A stretch of DNA of 64,000 nucleotides from an uncultured Rubripirellula sp. (GTDB taxonomy: Bacteria; Planctomycetota; Planctomycetia; Pirellulales; Pirellulaceae), in the NCBI GenBank assembly GCA_938075415.1, contig CALJHC010000016.1, positions 184,039 to 248,038 on the forward strand. Reading direction: 5' to 3'. Shown here in pieces: positions 45,399 to 55,300 of the stretch. The position numbers and the translations under genes were made by a program. The notes under the pieces are model-generated. The model was not told the DNA's origin. It did no database searches and saw nothing but the letters and a program-made list of their open reading frames with translations. Numbering within the stretch: the stretch's first letter is position 1; every line of letters starts with the position of its first letter.

Positions 45399-47783
45399 TC
45401 AGGAAGTAGCGAAGTCCGTTTGATCAGTGTGTTCCGTTCCATGTTTTTTCCACCATTGGCGTGAGTCTTCCGCTGACCATGAGTGCTGCGATTGTAATTG
45501 TTCAATTTGCTCGGCAAATTCGCCAACTGACTGAAAGCGGTTGGTTGGTGTCTTTGAAAGACACTTGATAATGATTTCGGCAAATTGATCAGGGACACGC
45601 TCACCCCTTCGATCTGACAAGTCGATTGGTGGCTGGTTCAGAATGACGGTTAACAGCGAATCCGGGTTGCTTTCAAAGAAGGGTGGATGTCCGGTTGTTA
45701 AAAAGTAAGCGACACATCCCAGAGCATAGATATCGGATCGTTGGTCCAGTTGTTGCCGGCGATGAATTCGTTCTGGCGCCATGTACATGGGTGTACCGGA
45801 CCATTGAAAATCAGGAGTTTGATAATAGTCCAAAGCAGGGGTGATTGGCTTGGATAGTCCATAGTCAAACAAGACCGCCCAGTCACCCACGGTCTGGTCG
45901 AGAGAGAGCATGATATTCTGTGGTTTGATGTCCAGATGCAGGAGTCGCTTTTGATGAGCTTCCGAGACCGCTTCGCAGACTTGCCGAAGAATAAAAAGCA
46001 CACGCCCAAATGGCTGGCTACCACTCCGTTCCACAACCTCTTGTAAGGTGAGACCGCGGAGGAATTCCATGACGCAATAAGATTCCCCATCTTCCGAGCG
46101 GCCATAGTCATAAATCATGACGCTGTGCGGATTACTCAGGGATGCAGCAAGACGAGCTTCGCGATCGAAACGCATCCGATCTTCTTTTTTCTGAGTTCCT
46201 CCTATCATTACCTTTAACGCAGTTTTACGACCGAGTTGGCGATGTCGCGCGAGGAAGACAACACCCATGCCTCCACTGCCAACTTCCTCCAAAACGTCGT
46301 ATCGGCTCAACGGATGCATCGCCGCTCGCTCCGCTGTGGTCGCTCTTGCTAAAAAAGCTGCCGCCACAGATGCCGAAATAAAGAGCAGGCTGCCAAGTAA
46401 AAGAAAACCACCCTGTACGATTCGCACCGTTGCGAATGCTTGTTTTGACGGTCGCTCGACGATCACACCGATTCTTGAGTCACTGTTCCATCTCCATGAG
46501 CCCACGACTTCTATTCCGGCGTAATTGCGATAGGGCGTGATGCGACCCTGACTGTATCCATTGGTTACGCTCATCGCAGATTCTGTCAAAGGACATTCGG
46601 ATCTCTTCAGATCGCGTCGATTGCTTTCGTTTAAGGTGAATCCTGGGTCACTTACTCGGAGTCCCGCCGCGATCTGCTCAACCGTGACGTCCAGTCGTTT
46701 GATCGAGGAAAGTGTTGCAGCCCTTGGGCTCTCAGTTAGCATGATTCCCGATTCATTGATCGCATAAGCATCTAGATTTCCCGCATTGGCAATGTCAAAA
46801 AACATTCGGCTGAATTCTTGAAATATGCCAATGCGTGTAACCAGGATGGTTGCAATGATAGTTCCCGATTCATCGCTGATCGGTGTCAGGATTCCCATTT
46901 CAGGTTTGTCGGTGTCAGCGAAACCTGAGGCGTCCATTTTCGTTGGCCCAAAGACAATGGTTTGGCCGCGACGAAGGTCTTGGTTATTCAGGTCAATGCT
47001 AGATACAAATTCCTCCGATGTCATGAAGGAATCATTGCAGCCTAAAAACTCATTACCCGGGCCCCATAACGAAAAACGAACATCACTCATTCCCGATAGT
47101 TTTATTAACTGATCCTCTAGGTTTCGAAGATCAGGATTGACGTTTTGATTCGCAATTGCCTCCGACTCTTTTTGCGAGAGCCTCAAGTTGTGAATCGCCT
47201 GTCTCAGCATGGGTTGCCGAGTCCAGGATTCAACGAGATGCTCTTTATCCGATAGAAACCTTCTGGCGGCATGAGAAACGCTATCGGATACGCCTCGCAT
47301 TTCATCGCGTACAGCTTGTTTCATAGTTGTATTCACCTGCTGATAGGTGAGCCAACCAATTAACGCGGTCGGCAGCAATGCCGCGATCCATAGCCAAGCA
47401 TTGTTTCGACGGCGACTTTTGCGAGTTTGAGAAGCGAGAAGGAATGAACTAGCGGTGGTTTGAGAAGAACCAGAATGGGCGCGAGTTACTGACCGCGTGG
47501 CACTCTTTCCCATTTTCGGTTTGGACTGATCTGCTGCTGTTACCGATAAGTCGGTTTCTGCATCATTGGCGGTGGGTGCAAGGAACTGCAGGGAGGATGG
47601 GTTGGAACCCTCTTGCTTTGCATGGGTTACATGATGCTCATCTAATAGGGAGAGAAGTTCACGAGTAATGGATTCTGGTTCACGGGTGAGCACTTGGTGG
47701 ATAAAATCTTCTCGTTCTTGGCCAACAAGATCGTCGGCCTTGAGAAATAGGTCGCGAACTTTTGCATATTGATTTGGGTCCAT
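45399..47783 (-). CDS. Transmembrane Ser/Thr protein kinase with extracytoplasmic sensor
   Basis: The 794-residue protein has a cytoplasmic N-terminal tail, helix 1 at about 129-147, an extracytoplasmic Cache-like sensor at about 150-455, helix 2 at about 460-479 and a C-terminal kinase from 491. Kinase motifs are the P-loop V-G-S-G-G-M-G-V-V-F (501-510), Lys524, Glu542, catalytic H616-L-D618-I-K620 with Asn623, D640-Y-G and A-P-E (669-671). The HRD Arg is Leu and DFG is DYG, but Lys, Glu and both Asp are kept, so it is probably active. Kinase-last order is unusual. The ECF sigma gene ends 6 bases upstream of this start. Confidence 0.92.
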   Translation of the reverse strand: MDPNQYAKVRDLFLKADDLVGQEREDFIHQVLTREPESITRELLSLLDEHHVTHAKQEGSNPSSLQFLAPTANDAETDLSVTAADQSKPKMGKSATRSVTRAHSGSSQTTASSFLLASQTRKSRRRNNAWLWIAALLPTALIGWLTYQQVNTTMKQAVRDEMRGVSDSVSHAARRFLSDKEHLVESWTRQPMLRQAIHNLRLSQKESEAIANQNVNPDLRNLEDQLIKLSGMSDVRFSLWGPGNEFLGCNDSFMTSEEFVSSIDLNNQDLRRGQTIVFGPTKMDASGFADTDKPEMGILTPISDESGTIIATILVTRIGIFQEFSRMFFDIANAGNLDAYAINESGIMLTESPRAATLSSIKRLDVTVEQIAAGLRVSDPGFTLNESNRRDLKRSECPLTESAMSVTNGYSQGRITPYRNYAGIEVVGSWRWNSDSRIGVIVERPSKQAFATVRIVQGGFLLLGSLLFISASVAAAFLARATTAERAAMHPLSRYDVLEEVGSGGMGVVFLARHRQLGRKTALKVMIGGTQKKEDRMRFDREARLAASLSNPHSVMIYDYGRSEDGESYCVMEFLRGLTLQEVVERSGSQPFGRVLFILRQVCEAVSEAHQKRLLHLDIKPQNIMLSLDQTVGDWAVLFDYGLSKPITPALDYYQTPDFQWSGTPMYMAPERIHRRQQLDQRSDIYALGCVAYFLTTGHPPFFESNPDSLLTVILNQPPIDLSDRRGERVPDQFAEIIIKCLSKTPTNRFQSVGEFAEQIEQLQSQHSWSAEDSRQWWKKHGTEHTDQTDFATS

Positions 47784-47789
47784 CCTCGT

Positions 47790-48419
47790 TCACCTCTTTG
47801 ACCGAGGAGACGTTATGGAGGGTTCATCTGGTTTTGCTTCCGCTGACGACTCAATCTGCTCAACAGGCTTCTCTGCGGAGCGTCGAAGTTCCCTTCGCAT
47901 CCAAGCCCTGGCCATTGCCCATTCTTTTTCAATGGTCCGAAGGCTCACTGATAACTCTGATGCGATTTCCGTCATCGTCAGGCCACCAAAGAATCTTAAT
48001 TCAACAATTTTTGCTTGCTGGCAATGAAGCGTTGCCAGCTTTGTCAGCAGATCGTCGAGTGCAACCACATCCTCGTCTTCATTCAACTGAAACGTGATTT
48101 CATCATGCAGCTGGCGTTGTCGCCACTGACCACCACGTTTAAGTGATTTCACTTTTCGAGCATGATCAACCAAGATGCGTCGCATCACGGTTGCACCGAC
48201 CGCAAAGAAATGTGTTTTTCCCTGCCAGCTGACCTTGGATTGGTCCACCATGCGAACGTATGCCTGATGGACAAGCGACGCGGAGCTTAATTTGGCTCGC
48301 CGAGGTTCATTCTGCAGGTAACTCGTTGCCAACCGCCTCAGATCGTCATACATCAGCGTGAACAGGTGATCGGTCTGGGAATCGCTTTTGCCCTTCAGGA
48401 TTTCACCGATCGTTTTCAT
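47790..48419 (-). CDS. ECF-type sigma factor (planctomycete class)
   Basis: The 209-residue protein matches the sigma-70 ECF-like family common in planctomycetes: Y-D-D-L-R-R-L-A, A-S-L-V-H-Q-A-Y-V-R-M in region 2, H-F-F-A-V-G-A-T-V-M-R-R-I-L-V-D-H-A-R, and region 4 E-L-R-F-F-G-G-L-T-M-T-E-I-A with E-K-E-W-A-M-A-R-A-W. A charged, Ser/Glu-rich tail of about 25 residues ends it. The following kinase gene starts 6 bases after its stop, so the pair is probably one operon in which the kinase senses the signal and the sigma factor acts. Confidence 0.93.
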   Translation of the reverse strand: MKTIGEILKGKSDSQTDHLFTLMYDDLRRLATSYLQNEPRRAKLSSASLVHQAYVRMVDQSKVSWQGKTHFFAVGATVMRRILVDHARKVKSLKRGGQWRQRQLHDEITFQLNEDEDVVALDDLLTKLATLHCQQAKIVELRFFGGLTMTEIASELSVSLRTIEKEWAMARAWMRRELRRSAEKPVEQIESSAEAKPDEPSITSPRSKR

Positions 48420-48752
48420 TTTATCTTCTCACACATTCTGATCAGTCGAGAAGCTTAGTGACGCCAGATTGACTAGGTGCCATTTACGTTGAATGCAATG
48501 GATTTTGTTTCACTCTTGCCGAACCCTTGGCTGCGACCTCGAATCTTCAGCATATCGTCAAGCAATCAGTCATGCGAGAACATCTCATGATCGTCATGAC
48601 AAAATACCAAGTGTCTCATGTTTTTTTGGGAACACATCTTGGTTTCGGAGATTGAAAATCTTGAGCTCAATTTTCATGCCCGAAGCGTGGTTTAAGCTCA
48701 AATCGCATCGCTTTACGTGGATGGCTAGGCTTTAAAAAAAGCTTCAATTGAT
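48420..48752. other. Non-coding gap between minus-strand genes
   Basis: About 330 bases lie upstream of the sigma gene. It must hold the promoter of the sigma-kinase operon. A short open frame on the plus strand lacks coding character. I see no tRNA or repeat. Confidence 0.4.
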
Positions 48753-49697
48753 TCAATCGGTTGTTTCATCATTTGACTCGTCTGGAGAAGTAGGTTCGAC
48801 CTGCTGAAGGTCATTTTCTATTTCATCCTCATTGGTAGGTGAATTGCTGTCAGCGCCGTCTTCAGTGGGCTCGTCGGATTCAGTGGGCTCGTCGGATTCC
48901 GGGGTCGTGGTGGTTTCCTCGGTATCTTCGTCAGCGGTGTCCTTATTGATGGTTCGTTGAGATGCGTCCACTGATTCATTGATTGCCTTGAACGCGTCGG
49001 TTGCGGGATCAGTGTTATCCTTCGTGAGATCGATTGGTTGATTGAAGCGTAGTGGTGTTCCACGGGATTTCCGTGCACCGCCGCGACTCTCAGACGATCT
49101 TAAGGGTGCCGCGCTTCTTCTCGATGGTTCGTTACCTTGGAAAGGCCAGAAACCCAGGTCGGGAGCTTTTCCCATCGCTAGAAGGATTAGTCCCGCGAGC
49201 GGGAGGGATGCCAGTCCCCCAACCACGACACCAATCATGGTGCCAATTCCTGATGACTTGCGTTTTGGGCGTTCTTTGGCTTGTGGGAAATCAAGTGAGG
49301 TGGTTGGAGTGGAAGGCGACTCGTCCCATGGTTGCACCACTGGATCGCTGACTAGTGTCAGTGGATCGTCACAGGCCGAGTCTTCTGATTGATTGGCTGT
49401 TGCGTCATCGTCTCTATCCCCAATTGGACTAGAATTTTCAAAACGTTGTTCTAGTGAATGAAATCCGAAAGTGGGCGCGATGCCAGCATCTTCCAAAGTC
49501 TGAGAAACTGGTTCACCGGGTGCGCTAACCAGTCCTTTTGCGGAAATAATCCGCAGATCAGGCGGTGCGCCACCACGTGCTTCCTCAAGAGAGAATTGTT
49601 CTAGGCACCAAGGGCATTCAGCAATTGAATCATCAGGAATGGCAGTGGATGGCAGTTGGTAGGATTCACCGCAACGGGGACAACTTGAGATAGTCAT
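48753..49697 (-). CDS. Zinc-ribbon, single-membrane-span protein with acidic tail
   Basis: The 314-residue protein starts with a zinc-ribbon-like head, C-P-R-C-G near residue 6 and C-P-W-C near residue 28. A disordered linker and one hydrophobic segment (G-T-M-I-G-V-V-V-G-G-L-A-S-L-P-L, about 150-172) follow, and the last third is acidic and Thr/Ser-rich. The gene carries a tandem 18-base duplication in the tail. It resembles planctomycete membrane proteins with an N-terminal ribbon and no known function. Confidence 0.75.
   Translation of the reverse strand: MTISSCPRCGESYQLPSTAIPDDSIAECPWCLEQFSLEEARGGAPPDLRIISAKGLVSAPGEPVSQTLEDAGIAPTFGFHSLEQRFENSSPIGDRDDDATANQSEDSACDDPLTLVSDPVVQPWDESPSTPTTSLDFPQAKERPKRKSSGIGTMIGVVVGGLASLPLAGLILLAMGKAPDLGFWPFQGNEPSRRSAAPLRSSESRGGARKSRGTPLRFNQPIDLTKDNTDPATDAFKAINESVDASQRTINKDTADEDTEETTTTPESDEPTESDEPTEDGADSNSPTNEDEIENDLQQVEPTSPDESNDETTD
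48863..48898. repeat. Tandem 18-base duplication
   Basis: The 18-base unit at 48863-48880 is repeated exactly at 48881-48898. It adds a second copy of the E-S-D-E-P-T unit to the acidic tail of the zinc-ribbon membrane protein, in frame. It is probably a recent slippage event. Confidence 0.9.
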
Positions 49698-49787
49698 ATC
49701 GAATCTTAGTCAGTTGGACGTTTTGGAAGATTGGTGGCAGTGTCTAACGCATCCAAAGTCAGCGATAGATTGTTTTCAACTTTCTGA

Positions 49788-51308
49788 TCAAATCCCGTAG
49801 AGCGGTTCCAATTTAGCTTTCAAATAAGACACCAAGTGATCCGATGAAAGCGTTTCAGCGGTTGCTTGCTGTACTAATTCGTCACTCGTCATTGTTCGAC
49901 CGTACTGATGAACTCTTTTGCGGGTCCATTCTAATAGATCTCTGAAGGAGCCCCTTGAGAAATGTTCCTCAAGGTCAACGAGTTGGTGTTGCGCCGAGGC
50001 AAAGAGTTGCGCCGAGATCAGGTTGCCGATGGTGTAAGTTGGGAAATAACCGATCAATCCAGCACTCCAGTGAACATCCTGCAAAACGCCTTGACTGTCC
50101 TGCGTCACATTGACACCCAAATCTTGCTTATAACGATCGTTCCATGCAGACGGCAGGTCGTCCACTTGCAAAGCACCATCGATAAGTTGTTTTTCAAGGT
50201 CGTAACGAATGATGATGTGTAGATTATAGGTTGCCTCGTCGGCTTCAACCCGAATCAGACTGGGTTCAATTGCATTGGCAGCAAAATAAAGTTCATCTGC
50301 AGAGGCACCATCATATTCTGGCGCGAACCTTTTTTTGAGTTCCGGTGTTAACCATTTCCAAAATGATTGACTTCTTCCGACTTGATTTTCCCACATCCGG
50401 GATTGCGATTCATGAATTCCCAGCGAGGCGTACGATCCCGGAGGTAGTCCAAACCATTCCGTGAGAAGTCCTTGTTCGTAGACGCCGTGACCCGCCTCAT
50501 GCATGGTGCCAAAGAGTCCCGAGGCCAAATGATTGGGGTCGTAACGTGTAAGGATTCGACAGTCATCAGGTCCAAGTGTTGTACAGAACGGATGTGATGT
50601 TTCATCGAGTCGTCCGCGGTCAAAATCGAAGCCAATTTGAGTTGCGACATAGCGGCTTATTTCACGTTGAACTTTGATGGGTAGCGCGCGCTGGAAAAGG
50701 TTGGTTTCTGGTCTCCTTGGCGCATCTTGAATACGCTGTATCAATTCAACCAACGGTTCTCGAAGTGTCTGGAACAATTGATCCAAGTGTTTCACCGTCG
50801 CGTTGGGTTCGTACTCATCGATCAAAGCTTCGTAGGCGGTGTTTTCGGTACCTTCCCGCAGTCGAGATCCAATTTCACGTTTGAGGTTAACGATTTGTTC
50901 TAACGTCTTCTGGAAATCAGAGAAGCGATTGTTTTTCCGGGCAGCGTCCCAATTCTGTTGACCCCGAACTGTCAATGCGGAAAGATGTTCGATCATTTTT
51001 GTCGATAGCTTCTGGTCTCGCTGCAGATCACGATGGAGACATTTCACCGTGGCGGCTGGTAGGTCAGATGGGTCATTGCCGGATAGCTCTTGGTTTAACT
51101 CAGAAAGGTAGTCCGCATACCGTGAGTCAGTTCGCCGTTGATGAGCCAGACCACGAAGACAAGCCACCTGCTGAGCCCGATAGTCACCCGCGGCTGGTGG
51201 CATGCCTGTTCGTTCATCCCATTCCAATGCGTCAGCAGCGGTGTGCAATAACGTTGCCTCCTTTGCTTGTTTGCAAATGTAGTCGTATTGAACCTTTGCG
51301 AGCGACAT
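49788..51308 (-). CDS. M32-family carboxypeptidase
   Basis: This is 506 residues from the ATG at 51308; an ATG at 51329 is also in frame. The M32 hallmark is M-H-E-A-G-H-G-V-Y-E-Q-G, with metal ligands in HEAGH and the third ligand in the downstream H-E-S-Q-S-R-M-W-E. Other landmarks are A-L-E-W-D-E-R-T-G-M-P, D-D-C-R-I-L-T-R-Y and Y-A-S-L-G-I-H-E-S-Q-S. The enzyme removes C-terminal amino acids using a metal, in the cytoplasm. There is no signal peptide. Length is normal for the family. Confidence 0.95.
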   Translation of the reverse strand: MSLAKVQYDYICKQAKEATLLHTAADALEWDERTGMPPAAGDYRAQQVACLRGLAHQRRTDSRYADYLSELNQELSGNDPSDLPAATVKCLHRDLQRDQKLSTKMIEHLSALTVRGQQNWDAARKNNRFSDFQKTLEQIVNLKREIGSRLREGTENTAYEALIDEYEPNATVKHLDQLFQTLREPLVELIQRIQDAPRRPETNLFQRALPIKVQREISRYVATQIGFDFDRGRLDETSHPFCTTLGPDDCRILTRYDPNHLASGLFGTMHEAGHGVYEQGLLTEWFGLPPGSYASLGIHESQSRMWENQVGRSQSFWKWLTPELKKRFAPEYDGASADELYFAANAIEPSLIRVEADEATYNLHIIIRYDLEKQLIDGALQVDDLPSAWNDRYKQDLGVNVTQDSQGVLQDVHWSAGLIGYFPTYTIGNLISAQLFASAQHQLVDLEEHFSRGSFRDLLEWTRKRVHQYGRTMTSDELVQQATAETLSSDHLVSYLKAKLEPLYGI

Positions 51309-51460
51309 GATGATGCATCCAGATTGCATGAAAGAAAGGGTGATGCGAAGGGAGTCAGTATCCTATCTCACCAATGGTCAGTGTCGAAGTGGACAGCACT
51401 CTGCTTTTGGTGAACGACCTAACCATAAAATTCATCGGTTGTTCCCACCTTGCCATTTGT

Positions 51461-52000
51461 TCACGCTAACAGCCCGAATTCTCCATTGTCAGTTCGTTCT
51501 TCCCATTCACGCCTCACTTCACGCAGCCCGTGAGCGCATAGGTCAAATTGGTCGCTGAGGCATTTTAAAAGTTGGCTAGATGGGCATCCCTCGCCGCCTT
51601 CTATTTCCGATGCAATTGAGTAGCTGCGCTTCCCTTGTCCGTGGTAATTGAGAACACCATCGGGTGAGCGATTAACACGTGAGTTATTTAAGCTTTCCGG
51701 ATACATTCCGGACCAGAATAGGGTGAAGTCACCAATGGATTGGTGAATCCTTCGTCTGCTAACTCCCCTGCTCTGTTCTGCTTGGATCAGCATTTCAAAG
51801 ACTTGATTGGCGGGAGATCCATTTGGTCGTCCTGAGCCGCTGACGGTGTCGGACCGAACGAAACGCATCAGAAGGTTATTGAGATAATTAACAAGCTCAA
51901 TATCCGCGATTCCGAGTGTCGCGTGAAAAATTGATTCGTTGATGCCGCTAAGAAATCGTTCCAGAGAGGATAGCTGTGGCGATGGCTTATCAGTATTCAT
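51461..52000 (-). CDS. Conserved-looking hypothetical protein
   Basis: A 179-residue protein starting at the ATG at 52000. It is rich in polar residues and has no signal peptide or membrane segment. E-L-V-N-Y-L-N-N-L-L-M-R-F-V-R-S and R-R-R-I-H-Q-S-I-G-D-F-T-L-F-W-S-G-M-Y look like conserved helices, and the sequence is not low-complexity, so I take it as real. I do not recognise the family. A 17-bp inverted repeat lies 36-74 bases upstream of its start. Confidence 0.7.
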   Translation of the reverse strand: MNTDKPSPQLSSLERFLSGINESIFHATLGIADIELVNYLNNLLMRFVRSDTVSGSGRPNGSPANQVFEMLIQAEQSRGVSRRRIHQSIGDFTLFWSGMYPESLNNSRVNRSPDGVLNYHGQGKRSYSIASEIEGGEGCPSSQLLKCLSDQFDLCAHGLREVRREWEERTDNGEFGLLA

Positions 52001-52035
52001 ATTTGCAATCCGTTGATCTTGTCAGAAACCAAAGG

Positions 52036-52074
52036 AATCGCTCACAGCTGATAGAGAATCAGCTGTGGGCGATT
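52036..52074. repeat. 17-bp inverted repeat between divergent genes
   Basis: The arms are 52036-52052 and 52058-52074, with a 5-base loop; 16 of 17 pairs are Watson-Crick and one is T-G. It begins 36 bases upstream of the start of the minus-strand hypothetical gene, in the 359-base gap before the plus-strand amidohydrolase gene. Neither gene ends here, so it is not a terminator for them; an operator or RNA leader structure fits better. The rest of the gap holds nothing I recognise. Confidence 0.75.
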
Positions 52075-52359
52075 ATTCAGGATAACTATTTCTATCAGAT
52101 TCTATGACCCTGGTCGGTGATTGTAATCAGGTTGGCTGTTGGCATTATTTCGTGCTTCGTTCGGTGAAACAGCTGCAATATCGTTGAGTTTTTGCATCTG
52201 TTGATGCTTTCTTGCAACAGGTACCTGAAATGAAAGGGGTACACATCGCGGAAAATCTTTCGAACAAACGATTCACTCGCATCAGTGCCAATCAATGCAG
52301 GAACATTGAGTATGCTAGGGAACCATTGAGAAGTTCGAACCACTCCCAGAGGATCCGCT

Positions 52360-55300
52360 GTGCGATTTTTAATTTTGGCCTCGATCATGGTGATGCTTGC
52401 GACACCAAGTTTATTTTCTCAGACAACCATTGACACCTCACCAACGGTGGGACTTCGAGACGGGCGTCCCTCCTCTTTTGCACTTTCGGACGCCAAGGTT
52501 GTCATTGGCCCTGGTTCCGTAATCGATCGGGCCACCGTGCTGGTCGAAAACGGTTTAATTGTTGCCGTCGGCCATGATTTGGAGGTGCCGAAGGGCTTTG
52601 ATGTAATTCCCTGTCAAGGAAAGTGGATTTACGCGGGATTCATCGATGCATGGAGTGAACAGGCGGTGAAATACCCGCAAAAATCCGGCGCCTACTGGAA
52701 CCAAAATATTGTCCCGCATCGTTCCGTAGCTGAATTGGTTCCTGGTGCGGATCAGGCGAATGCTTTGAGGAAACAAGGATTTGTTGCGAGGCTGGTGGCG
52801 CCGCAAGGAGCTATCGTTAAAGGCAGGAGCAGTGTTTTTCTATTAAAAGATTCTGGGGATCAGGGTGCGTTGATTAGGAAGAATGTTTGGCAGCACGCTC
52901 AACTGACCGTACCACGCAATGGCCCGGGTGAGCGATATCCAAATTCACCAATGGGCGCAACCGCATTGCTGCGTCAAGCGTTGTACGATGCCAAATGGTA
53001 TGACGAAGCGTTAGAGGTTTACCGGGCGAATCCAAAGACCGAGAAACCCGAACATAATTTAGCGCTCGAATCCTTGGCAAAGGAAATTCACGAGGGATGG
53101 TTCCTTTTTGACGCGCCAAACGAGCGAATGGCTTTGCGAGCCGAACAGATAGCTCGCGAGTTTTCGATCAAGATTGCCATAAGAGGATCGGGCCGCGAAT
53201 ACCGAGATTTGGATTCGATCGCTGCGTTGAAACGACCTCTTCTTATACCAGTGAACTTCCCTGAAAAACCTCGCGTCAAAAGCGTTCAGTCATTGGAGAA
53301 TCTTTCATTACGTGAGTTGATGCATTGGGACCTGGCACCGACAAACCCAGCCAAGCTTGCCGCGGCAGGGGTCCGTTTTTGTTTGACAACTGATGGCTTA
53401 GATGATGTTTCCAAATTCCTGTCCCAACTTCGAGTCGCAGTGAAGGCTGGACTTGATGCAGAGATTGCATTGGCCGCAGTGACCACTGTCCCGGCTGAAC
53501 TTCTTGGATTAGGCGACGCGTTGGGAACCATCGAAGAGGGAAAACTCGCTAACTTGGTTGTCCTAGATGGCAATCTTTTCAGTGACGAAACCAAGGTCTT
53601 GGAATGTTGGGTTGCGGGTACTCGACATCATTTTGAATCGGTTGGTTCACCAAAAAAACAGGACCAATGGCTTGGTGAATGGCTGGTTGACCTTCCAACA
53701 ATGACGGGTGCACGAAAAACTCGGATTGAATTGCGTTCCGAAAATCAGGATCTTGTTGCTGAGTTTTCCTCAGTGGTCGAACCGGGTGATCTAAAAAAAT
53801 TGCCAGCTGACGACGAGAAAAAACGAAAGCGGAAGCCAAAGAAAGTCAGCACCGGTTTGAATCATCTCACGTTTGAGCGAGATCGGATTGCTGGTCAGAT
53901 TGAATTGACCAAGCTCTATCCTGACGCCGCGCCGGGGATCACGCTGTTGAGCATTATCGGCGTGGATACACCAAGCAATTCGCAATCCAATCAGGCAACA
54001 CTCTTTCTTCAATTACCCGACGGCTCGTCACGTTCGCTTTCCATGAAGTTAATAACTCGGGATGAGGTAACAACCAATCAAGATAATGCGAATTCAAAAC
54101 CCAAAGAGGCACAACCTGAACCGAAAGAATCCAAGCTGACAGAAAATGATTCTCTTCCCGAGAAGAAAAGGGAGCAGGCTAACAAGTTGGTCGATACGCC
54201 ACTGCTAAAACCATTTGGTGCTTATGGTTTGGATCAACCCTTGAACCGGCATTCTTTAGTGATGTTTCGTCACGCTACGATTTGGACTTGCGGTGAGGAG
54301 GGAGTTCTTGAGAACGCAGACCTCCTGATAGGCGATGGTGAAATCATCGCGGTCGGTGTAGGTCTCGAAGTACCCGAGGATGCATTGGTCATCAATCTGG
54401 AGGGAAAGCATCTCACTCCGGGTCTCATTGATTGCCACTCTCATATGGGAACTGACGGTGGGGTTAATGAGTCAGGCCAGGCGGTGACATCGGAGGTGAG
54501 GATTGGTGACTTTTTAGATAACAGCGATATCAATATCTATCGCCAATTAGCCGGTGGTTTGACAGTCTCCAATATCCTTCACGGATCTGCAAACCCGATT
54601 GGTGGGCAGAATCAAGTGATCAAGCTTAGGTGGGGTGGTTCCATGGAAAGCTTGAGAATGAAGGAAGCCCCGGCCGGTATCAAATTTGCTTTGGGTGAGA
54701 ACGTGAAACGCTCCCCGACCCGCTATCCAAATACTCGGATGGGTGTCGAGCAAATCATAGGTGACCAGCTATTGGCAGCTCGAGAATATGAGGCGAAGTG
54801 GCGACGGTGGCGGTCAGGAGTCCGTGAGGGATTACCACCAAGGCGCGATCTACAGCTGGAAGCTCTTGTAGAGGTCCAACGCGGAAAGCGTTGGGTTCAT
54901 TGTCACAGTTATCGCCAAGATGAAATCGTTGCGGTCTTGAACGTGTTAGAGGAGTTTGGAGTTCAAATTGGCACACTTCAGCATATCCTTGAGGGTTACA
55001 AAGTTGCGGATCGGTTAAAAAAACATGGAGCGATGGCGTCTGCATTCTCAGATTGGTGGGCGTATAAGTTCGAAGTGTTTGATGCGATTCCGTACAACGG
55101 AGCAATGATGCATGATCAGGGCATTGTTGTCTCCTTCAATAGCGATGATCGCGAGCTGGGACGACATCTGAATACTGAGGCGGCAAAGGCGACTAAGTAT
55201 GGCGGCGTACCTGAAGAAGAGGCGTTGAAGTTTGTTACGCTCAATCCAGCAAAACAGCTTCGAATTGATCACGTTGTGGGTTCACTTGTCCCCGGTAAAC

